From Oscillospiraceae bacterium (lineage in GTDB: Bacteria > Bacillota > Clostridia > Oscillospirales > Ruminococcaceae), in assembly GCA_017544185.1 (NCBI GenBank), contig JAFYEQ010000344.1:1-16299 (forward strand): DNA of 16,299 bases, written 5' to 3'. How positions within the stretch are numbered: position 1 is the stretch's first letter; each line of letters opens with the position of its first letter. The notes under the pieces are model-generated. The model worked only from the letters and a program-made list of their open reading frames with translations, searched no databases and was not told the origin of the DNA. Both the position numbers and the translations under genes were made by a program. This document shows, one piece after another, positions 11,181 to 16,299 of the stretch.

Positions 11181-13913
11181 TCATATCTCTATCGAGCTTA
11201 TGCATCTGCCCCTCGAAGAAGTTACCGTCCACTCGATATATCCGTCGCGGTATATGGGCTGACAGCACTTGGAGAGCTTCAGATCCTCACGGGTCACGAC
11301 GTCGCTCACTGCGTTGCCGCTGCCGTCTACGATGACGTACTTCACGCCATTATCGGTGGTGGTCCCCGAGCCGTAGCTGAACTCCTCCCACATCACCGCG
11401 AAGCGGTCGTCGGAGATCTTCACGAGATAGGGCGTGCTGGCAAGAGCGTTCTTGCCCACAAGGTCGGTCAGCATGATCTGCTGCACCTCTGTCGGGGACG
11501 CCTTGTCCACCACAAGGAGCATCACATCTCTCTCGTCCTTGTCAAGGCCGATCATCTCATAGGATGTATAGCTGGTCACCTTGGAATGGTCGATGGTGTT
11601 CACAGCCACCAGGTAATTGTCCTCGGATGCCTCAAGGCCGCCCAGCGTCATGCCTGTGCAGTTGGCGCCCACGCTGCCGGGTATCTCGTATATCTCGGCT
11701 GCGGTGTACCCGTTATCTCCGCCGACGACTACCCAGCCTTCGCCGTTGGACGAGCCGCGGCGTATGTTCAGCACGATCGAGCGGGGATAGGCATCGCCGT
11801 GATCGGCCAGCACCAGATCGCCGTTGTCGTATATCACACGCTGAGCGAAGGAATGGCTCACATGGTTCTTCTGGTATACCCCGATGTCTTCCTTGAGCTC
11901 CATCGTGGTCGTATCTATCACCAGCGTCAGCTGGGACTGATGATTGTACCCGTCAGACGTCTTGTATCTGGTCCTTGAGGTATGCACGGTCAGCTCGCTG
12001 CCGTCCTCGGAGATATCCATGGAACCAAAGTCGAAGGGCTTCACTGTATACGCCTCTCCGCCCGTTACGGACAGGGCAGCGATCCTGTTGAAGTTCTTGT
12101 CGTACTTCACGACCCTGACGACTTCCTTGTCATTGTTCTCTTCGGAGTTGGCCTGACCGTATACTATATAATTATACTCTTCTCCGCTGTAGAAGCCGCC
12201 GAACAGAGGGAGCTCCATCTCCATCCTCTTGGAGCCCTTGTGGCTGCGGGAGAAGCGGTCATATTTGTCTATATACACGATCCTGCTGTCGGGATCTGCC
12301 TCGACTGCGTACAGATATGCATCTTCCTCATACACGAAGGAGGTGCTGACCGATGACCATCTGGCGGTGGATGTGGCCACATCCATGGCGCCTGCCTTGG
12401 ACGAACCGGAGGGTACATACTGCTGCGCGGGATGGTCTATATAGGTCATCTCCGCCATGCCGCTGTTGGTGAAGCAGTTGCGCACTGCTATGACCTTGAC
12501 CGTATCGCCCGACTTAGGCGTGATAACAGCGGGGGAGGCCACACGGGTGCCGTTCGTTACGGAAGGATCTGTGCCGTCGGTAGTGTATATGATATACGAG
12601 GTCGGCGTGGTGGTACTCACGATGAGCTTGCTGCCGTCCTTGCGTATGGTGGGATCGTTGACTACGGGTATCTTCAGTATCAGCCTTGCGGGCTGGGACC
12701 ACATGCCGTCCTTATATGACTTGGCGTATATCGTCCCGTAGAAGCGGCTGAAGTCCACGCTCTCACCGCTCTTGACATGCTCATCCTCTGTGGTGAGCGC
12801 CGAGGTGGTCTTGGACCAGTAGATCTCCGCATCCGGATCGTTGGGGCAGTTAAAGGTCACGCGCCTGCCGCCGAATATGCCCTTCACCTCGAAGGACGGC
12901 GGGGACATGGGTATGGCCCTCTCTACGATGATACTGTCGGTAAAGCAGCTGCGGACCGCTATGGCGCGTATGCGCATACCGCCCTTGACATCGAACGTCG
13001 CCTTCCCCACGGCCTTCGTGCCGTTCTCCATGGAGGGCTCCGACCCGTCGGTGGTGTAGTATATATAGCACTGGGGCGTGGTCGTGGATATGGTCGCCTT
13101 GCCGCCCTCGACGGATATCACCGGATCGTTTATGGTGGGGATCTTCAGTATCAGGCGGGCAGGATTGCTCCACTTGCCGTTCTTATATGCACGGGCATAC
13201 AGCGTCCCGTAGAAGTTCTTGAACAGTACCGTCTCGCCGCAGCTGACGCAGGGGTCGTCCGTGGTCAGCGCAGACCTTACGGAGGAGAAGTATATCTTCA
13301 CATTGGGGTCGTCATTGCAGAAGGTGACGTTCCTGCCGCCGAACACGCCCTTTACCGTGAATGACACGGGAGCGGGCACCTCGGGATAGGGATCATTCTC
13401 CACGATCTCCCCGATGTCGGGATCGTTGTCCCAGCCCTCTACGGTCGTATCCTTATCAAGGATGTCGGGGGCGTTCCCGTCGTATACCTGCTCATCTGTC
13501 AGCTCATCGGAGATCGGCTCTTCAGGCTGCCCGGGCTGCTCCGGCTGCCCAGGCTGCCCAGGCTGCTCCGGCTGCCCAGGCTGCTCCGCCTCATCAACAG
13601 CATCTTCCGCAGGAACATCCTCGTCCGAGATGTCCTCGTCCGAAGTCTCTGCGTCCGGGACGCTTTCGTCCGGGACGCTTTCGTCCCACTGTGCCTCATC
13701 GGATGCATCCGCATCTGTATCAGTATCGTCGGAGGCATCCCCCTCATCGGGCTCTGCCTGTGTATCGGTCTCCTCTTCGGTCTCATCCCCGTCGGAGACC
13801 TCAGCCTGTACGGATGGCTCCGCCGCGGCGATATCCGTCTCCTCCGCGTATACGGATGTAAGGCTCGCACCGATCATCAAAAGCGCCGTGACCAGCGCCA
13901 AACGTTTTTTCAT
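11181..13913 (-). CDS. Large secreted protein with two chitobiase-C-terminal-like repeats and a propeller-like C-terminal region
   Basis: 910 residues from the ATG at 13913, which has a GGGGG Shine-Dalgarno 6 bases upstream and a clear signal peptide (MKKRLALVTALL, cleavage near YAEE at 23-25); an ATG at 13934 would spoil the signal. Residues 25-135 are very acidic, with Asp/Glu/Ser/Pro repeats and a Pro-Gly-Gln stretch (about 110-133). Two repeats of about 155 residues follow (184-337 and 339-494). Each opens with F-x-V-K-G-x-FGGR-x-VTF and ends with YTTDGSEPS / YTTDGTDPS, the signature of the chitobiase/beta-hexosaminidase C-terminal-type domain. Residues about 525-910 are beta-rich (SHSFAQRVIYDNGDLVLADHGDAYP, KISDDRFAVMWEE) and look propeller-like. 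No sortase-type tail is present, so it is probably released or wall-associated. It sits between rsmD and coaD. Likely a surface or matrix protein; no catalytic motif seen. Confidence 0.9.
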   Translation of the reverse strand: MKKRLALVTALLMIGASLTSVYAEETDIAAAEPSVQAEVSDGDETEEETDTQAEPDEGDASDDTDTDADASDEAQWDESVPDESVPDAETSDEDISDEDVPAEDAVDEAEQPGQPEQPGQPGQPEQPGQPEEPISDELTDEQVYDGNAPDILDKDTTVEGWDNDPDIGEIVENDPYPEVPAPVSFTVKGVFGGRNVTFCNDDPNVKIYFSSVRSALTTDDPCVSCGETVLFKNFYGTLYARAYKNGKWSNPARLILKIPTINDPVISVEGGKATISTTTPQCYIYYTTDGSEPSMENGTKAVGKATFDVKGGMRIRAIAVRSCFTDSIIVERAIPMSPPSFEVKGIFGGRRVTFNCPNDPDAEIYWSKTTSALTTEDEHVKSGESVDFSRFYGTIYAKSYKDGMWSQPARLILKIPVVNDPTIRKDGSKLIVSTTTPTSYIIYTTDGTDPSVTNGTRVASPAVITPKSGDTVKVIAVRNCFTNSGMAEMTYIDHPAQQYVPSGSSKAGAMDVATSTARWSSVSTSFVYEEDAYLYAVEADPDSRIVYIDKYDRFSRSHKGSKRMEMELPLFGGFYSGEEYNYIVYGQANSEENNDKEVVRVVKYDKNFNRIAALSVTGGEAYTVKPFDFGSMDISEDGSELTVHTSRTRYKTSDGYNHQSQLTLVIDTTTMELKEDIGVYQKNHVSHSFAQRVIYDNGDLVLADHGDAYPRSIVLNIRRGSSNGEGWVVVGGDNGYTAAEIYEIPGSVGANCTGMTLGGLEASEDNYLVAVNTIDHSKVTSYTSYEMIGLDKDERDVMLLVVDKASPTEVQQIMLTDLVGKNALASTPYLVKISDDRFAVMWEEFSYGSGTTTDNGVKYVIVDGSGNAVSDVVTREDLKLSKCCQPIYRDGYIEWTVTSSRGRCISSIEI
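13525..13587 (-). repeat. In-frame 9-base tandem repeat (seven units) in the secreted-protein gene
   Basis: Seven consecutive 9-base units of the type GGCTGCYCV (plus-strand reading) encode alternating EQP/GQP triplets. Being a multiple of three, slippage would change length without breaking the frame. Confidence 0.85.
13653..13682 (-). repeat. In-frame 15-base direct repeat (two exact units)
   Basis: GTCCGGGACGCTTTC occurs twice in direct succession (13653-13667, 13668-13682), encoding the repeated DESVP of the acidic N-terminal region. Confidence 0.85.
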
Positions 13914-13939
13914 ATCTATCCCCCCGGTCGCCATGCAAA

Positions 13940-13958
13940 GGACAGCTATTCGCTGTCC
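13940..13958 (-). other. Stem-loop across the rsmD stop codon
   Basis: GGACAGC/GCTGTCC, a perfect 7-bp stem with a 5-base loop, overlaps the rsmD stop. Only TTT follows on the minus strand, so at most it attenuates or couples expression of the next gene. Confidence 0.45.
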
Positions 13959-14491
13959 GGTATGCGGTATACCGTAAGGCCTATCTTGCCGTAGCGGTAT
14001 GTCTTCGCCTTCCGGAACGCTCCGATCTCATCGGACAGCGTGAGCTCTCTCTCATGCTCGCACACGATGATCCCCCTTTCGGACATATGGGGAACGAGGA
14101 GCGGCAGTGCCTTTTCCAGTATGCCCTTGTTGTAGGGCGGATCCAGCAGCGCGATATCAAAGGTGATCCTCACCTGCCGCAGAAAGTCTATGGAGTCCGC
14201 CTGAGTGACGGTACACTTCCCGTTGAAGCCGCAGGCAGCGATATTGTCGCGGGTACACCGCAGGGAGTCGGCGGACGAGTCCACGAAACGGCATTCCTTC
14301 GCCCCGCGGGACACAGCCTCTATCCCCAGCTGGCCCGTGCCGCTGAAAAGGTCGAGCACCATGGCGCCTTCGATATCGAATTGTATTATGGAGAATATGG
14401 CCTCCTTGACCATATCCGAGGTGGGACGAACGCTGTCCCCCTCTAAGGCGGTGAGCTTCCTGCCCCTCGCCGTACCTGTTATAACGCGCAT
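13946..14491 (-). CDS. rsmD: 16S rRNA (guanine-966 N2)-methyltransferase
   Basis: 181 residues, typical length. It uses S-adenosylmethionine to methylate N2 of G966 in 16S rRNA during 30S assembly. The N-terminal MRVITGTARGRKL and RPTSDMVKEAIF are family signatures; VLDLFSGTGQLGIEA (45-59) is the SAM-binding motif I and DPPY (117-120) the catalytic motif IV of N-methyltransferases. AGAGG lies 6 bases before the ATG. It has its own promoter (14589-14617) that overlaps the serS terminator. It is the first gene of a unit that continues with the secreted-protein gene after 32 bases, then coaD. Identification is firm. Confidence 0.95.
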   Translation of the reverse strand: MRVITGTARGRKLTALEGDSVRPTSDMVKEAIFSIIQFDIEGAMVLDLFSGTGQLGIEAVSRGAKECRFVDSSADSLRCTRDNIAACGFNGKCTVTQADSIDFLRQVRITFDIALLDPPYNKGILEKALPLLVPHMSERGIIVCEHERELTLSDEIGAFRKAKTYRYGKIGLTVYRIPDSE

Positions 14492-14588
14492 ATATTACCT
14501 CTTTACGGGGAACAAGGGAACGATGACCGGTCCTGTCTCTTCCGCTGATCTCCCCGCATCATAAATTACAAAACAGTTACACATATCT

Positions 14589-14617
14589 ATTATAACGTAA
14601 AGATCCGCTTTTGTCTA
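14589..14617 (-). promoter_or_regulatory. rsmD promoter overlapping the serS terminator
   Basis: Minus strand TAGACA (14612-14617), 17-base spacer, TATAAT (14589-14594). The -35 box lies in the terminator loop and the spacer is the stem's 3' arm. The leader to rsmD is about 90 bases. Confidence 0.75.
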
Positions 14618-14636
14618 TATCAAAAGCGGATCTTTA
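14598..14636 (-). terminator. Long perfect stem-loop after serS
   Basis: TAAAGATCCGCTTTTG (14598-14613) and its exact complement (14621-14636) form a 16-bp stem with a 7-base loop. The ends supply short A/T runs in both directions, so it may act bidirectionally. It lies about 90 bases past the serS stop; no other terminator candidate is nearer. Confidence 0.75.
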
Positions 14637-14724
14637 TAGTCGTCATTATAAACAAATTTGATATAATATATTTAGTAGTTTTTATGCTATACCCGCTGGG
14701 AGCGACGCAAAGCCGATCACTGCG

Positions 14725-16002
14725 TCATCCGCCGATGATCTCCTTGCCGCCCATGTACTTGCGGAGAGGCTCGGGGATACGGATGGACAGATCCTCGTTG
14801 AGGTTGTTCTCCAGAAGAGCGATGAGCATCCTGGGAGGAGCCGCAACGGTATTGTTGAGGGTATGGGCGAAATACTTCTTATCGCCCTTCACGCGGATGC
14901 CGAGACGGCGTGCCTGAGCGTCGCCCAGATTGGAGCAGCTGCCCACCTCGAAGTACTTCTTCTGACGGGGGCTCCACGCCTCTACGTCGATAGACTTCAC
15001 CTTCAGGTCGGCAAGGTCGCCGGAGCAGCATTCAAGGGTGCGAACGGGTATATCCATAGAACGGAACAGCTCTACGGTGTATGCCCACATCTTATCGAAC
15101 CACTCCATGCTCTCCTCGGGACGACATACCACGATCATCTCCTGCTTCTCGAACTGATGTATGCGGTATACGCCTCTCTCCTCTATGCCGTGAGCGCCCT
15201 TCTCCTTGCGGAAGCAGGGAGAATAGCTGGTGAGGGTCAGGGGGAGCTCGCTCTCCTCGAGCTGAGTGTCTATGAACCTGCCTATCATGGAATGCTCGGA
15301 CGTACCGATCAGGTAGAGATCCTCTCCCTCGATCTTGTACATCATGGCGTCCATCTCCGCAAAGCTCATGACGCCCGTCACCACGTTGGAGCGGATCATG
15401 AAGGGGGGTATACAGTAGGTGAAACCCTTATCTATCATGAAGTCCCTTGCATATGCGGTGACTGCGGAATGGAGACGCGCGATATCGCCCATGAGGTAGT
15501 AGAAGCCGTTGCCCGCTACCTTTGCGGCGCTCTCAAGGTCTATGCCGCTGTGCTTCTCCATTATAGCGGTATGATAGGGTATCTCGAAGTCGGGCACGAA
15601 TGGGTCGCCGTAGCGGGTGATCTCCACGTTCTCGCTGTCGTCCTTGCCTATGGGGACAGAGGGATCTATGATGTTGGGTATAGTCATCATGATCTTACGG
15701 ATCTTCTCAGACAGCTCGGTCTCCTGGGTCTCCAGCTCAGAGAGCCTTCCGGAGAACTCGGTGACCTGCTTCTTCGCTTCCTCGGCCTCGTCCTTCTTGC
15801 CCTGAGCCATGAGCCCGCCTATCATCTTGGAGATGCGGTTGCGGTCTGCGCGGAGCTTGTCTGCTTCCTGCTGTGCAGCCCTTGCCTTGGCATCGAGCTC
15901 TATCACCTCGTCCACGAGGGGGAGCTTCTCATCCTGGAACTTCTTGCGGATATTCTCCTTAACATCATCGGGATGTTCTCTTACAAAACGTATATCGAGC
16001 AT
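14725..16002 (-). CDS. serS: Seryl-tRNA synthetase (divergent type)
   Basis: 425 residues. It charges tRNA-Ser with serine, and can charge tRNA-Sec. The N-terminal coiled-coil arm that grips the tRNA long variable arm spans about 28-105. The class II core follows: motif 2 CFRKEKGAHGIEERGVYRIHQFEK (263-286), SCSNLGDAQARR (355-366), and motif 3 HTLNNTVAAPPRMLIALLEN (380-399) with Arg391. Key segments differ from the common bacterial enzyme: TSEHSMIG (234-241) replaces the usual T-A-E-V-P-L-T, and NNTVAAPPR replaces N-G-S-G-L-A-V-G-R. This suggests a separate subfamily or second SerRS. GGAGG lies 5 bases before the ATG. It has its own promoter (16168-16196), a roughly 160-base leader with a repeat hairpin, and no T-box. 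Function as SerRS is likely; whether it is the sole copy is unknown. Confidence 0.93.
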   Translation of the reverse strand: MLDIRFVREHPDDVKENIRKKFQDEKLPLVDEVIELDAKARAAQQEADKLRADRNRISKMIGGLMAQGKKDEAEEAKKQVTEFSGRLSELETQETELSEKIRKIMMTIPNIIDPSVPIGKDDSENVEITRYGDPFVPDFEIPYHTAIMEKHSGIDLESAAKVAGNGFYYLMGDIARLHSAVTAYARDFMIDKGFTYCIPPFMIRSNVVTGVMSFAEMDAMMYKIEGEDLYLIGTSEHSMIGRFIDTQLEESELPLTLTSYSPCFRKEKGAHGIEERGVYRIHQFEKQEMIVVCRPEESMEWFDKMWAYTVELFRSMDIPVRTLECCSGDLADLKVKSIDVEAWSPRQKKYFEVGSCSNLGDAQARRLGIRVKGDKKYFAHTLNNTVAAPPRMLIALLENNLNEDLSIRIPEPLRKYMGGKEIIGG

Positions 16003-16034
16003 ATTTGCCTCCGAAAATACCGATCCTCAAAAAA

Positions 16035-16085
16035 GGGGCAAGGGACAAGGGACGCAACTGCTGTCGCAGTTGCCGGGGGCAAGGG
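16035..16085. repeat. GGGACAA-type repeat with embedded hairpin, in the serS leader
   Basis: Two heptamers (GGGGCAA, GGGACAA) are followed by GGGAC, then a perfect 8-bp stem GCAACTGC/GCAGTTGC (16054-16073, loop TGTC), then CGGGGGCAAGGG. Positions 16069-16085 recur, inverted and with one mismatch, at the right edge of the window (16283-16299). Confidence 0.75.
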
Positions 16086-16154
16086 CGGTCACGCCGGAGC
16101 CTCTCCACACGCGTATCCGTTCCCCATATCCTGCCGTTTGTCGAAGGATCTTGA

Positions 16155-16183
16155 GATAGTGTATACCATTATATCACACTATC
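16155..16183 (-). promoter_or_regulatory. Operator-like dyad over the serS promoter
   Basis: GATAGTGT (16155-16162) and ACACTATC (16176-16183) are exact inverted repeats 13 bases apart, bracketing the -10 box and likely start site. That placement suits a repressor site. Confidence 0.55.
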
Positions 16184-16196
16184 CCGAAAAATACAA
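16168..16196 (-). promoter_or_regulatory. serS promoter
   Basis: Minus strand TTGTAT (16191-16196), 17-base spacer, TATAAT (16168-16173). It lies just after the terminator of the upstream gene. Confidence 0.85.
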
Positions 16197-16206
16197 GTAT
16201 CCCGCC

Positions 16207-16231
16207 AAAAAAAGTGCAGGCATTGCCTGCA
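16207..16231 (-). terminator. Intrinsic terminator of a gene right of the window
   Basis: Minus strand 7-bp stem TGCAGGC/GCCTGCA with a 3-base loop (16215-16231), one C, then seven T. The gene it serves is not visible. Confidence 0.85.
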
Positions 16232-16240
16232 GCCATTGTC

Positions 16241-16289
16241 CCCTTGTCTCTCGTCCCTTGTCTCTCGTCCCTTGTCTCTTGTCCCTCGC
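16241..16289. repeat. Heptanucleotide tandem repeat array, seven units, running to the window edge
   Basis: Plus strand units are CCCTTGT, CTCTCGT, CCCTTGT, CTCTCGT, CCCTTGT, CTCTTGT, CCCTCGC, followed by CCCCGGCAAC. The alternation gives a 14-base higher-order unit. It is the inverted relative of the repeat at 16035-16085. Confidence 0.85.
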
Positions 16290-16299
16290 CCCCGGCAAC

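Noticed and set aside
7254..11978. Plus-strand open frames over the zinc-finger, GH26-like, coaD and secreted-protein genes
   Set aside because: Shadows of well-supported minus-strand genes with recognisable motifs and starts.
16030..16073. Attenuator made of the GCAACTGC hairpin and the downstream TTTTTT in the serS leader
   Set aside because: About 20 bases separate the hairpin from the T-run, too far for an intrinsic terminator.
16003..16160. T-box riboswitch in the serS leader
   Set aside because: No T-box core sequence and no antiterminator-type pairing found; the leader is largely repeat-derived.

Overview
The window looks like a chromosomal segment of a Gram-positive Clostridia bacterium, most likely Ruminococcus-like (Oscillospiraceae). 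The reasons are strong GGAGG ribosome binding sites, clean TTGNNN-N17-TATAAT promoters, the rsmD/coaD/coiled-coil gene neighbourhood common in Clostridia, and wall-anchored proteins with Ala/Glu/Pro linkers. This placement is inference from sequence style, not from a database search. Every credible gene is on the minus strand, so transcription runs from the right edge to the left edge.

Layout in order of transcription (right to left). (1) 16299-14598: a terminator of an upstream gene, a heptanucleotide repeat region, the serS promoter with an operator-like dyad, serS (a divergent seryl-tRNA synthetase), and a long stem-loop terminator that overlaps the next promoter. (2) 14594-9985: rsmD, a large secreted protein with two FN3/chitobiase-C-terminal-like repeats and a propeller-like C-terminal region, coaD (TTG start) and a coiled-coil ATPase-subunit-like protein, closed by a strong terminator. 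(3) 9970-7149: a LacI/CcpA-type palindrome in front of a cytoplasmic GH26-like glycoside hydrolase, followed by an internally duplicated protein with two RanBP2-type zinc fingers. (4) 7059-599: six consecutive genes for exported proteins. They have different N-terminal heads but a shared acidic linker and a shared C-terminal sorting-like tail (N-x-x-T-G-N, Ala-rich membrane segment, basic end). (5) 513-1: promoter and 5' end of serC, cut by the window edge.

The six-gene array is the most interesting part. Promoters and terminators divide it into three units: 6977-4178 (three genes), 3898-2795 (one gene) and 2430-656 (two genes). Three heads (2430-1456, 3898-2795, 5251-4178) are close paralogues of a beta-rich, carbohydrate-binding-like domain. 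A fourth (6977-6165) is a distant relative, and two (6106-5327 and 1396-656) are different. The array resembles a surface-display cassette in which one anchoring tail is reused with different binding modules. The neighbouring GH26-like enzyme and the chitobiase-like secreted protein fit a carbohydrate-related lifestyle, but no sortase or transporter lies in the window, so a joint function is inferred. No RNA genes, CRISPR arrays, transposases or plus-strand genes were found.
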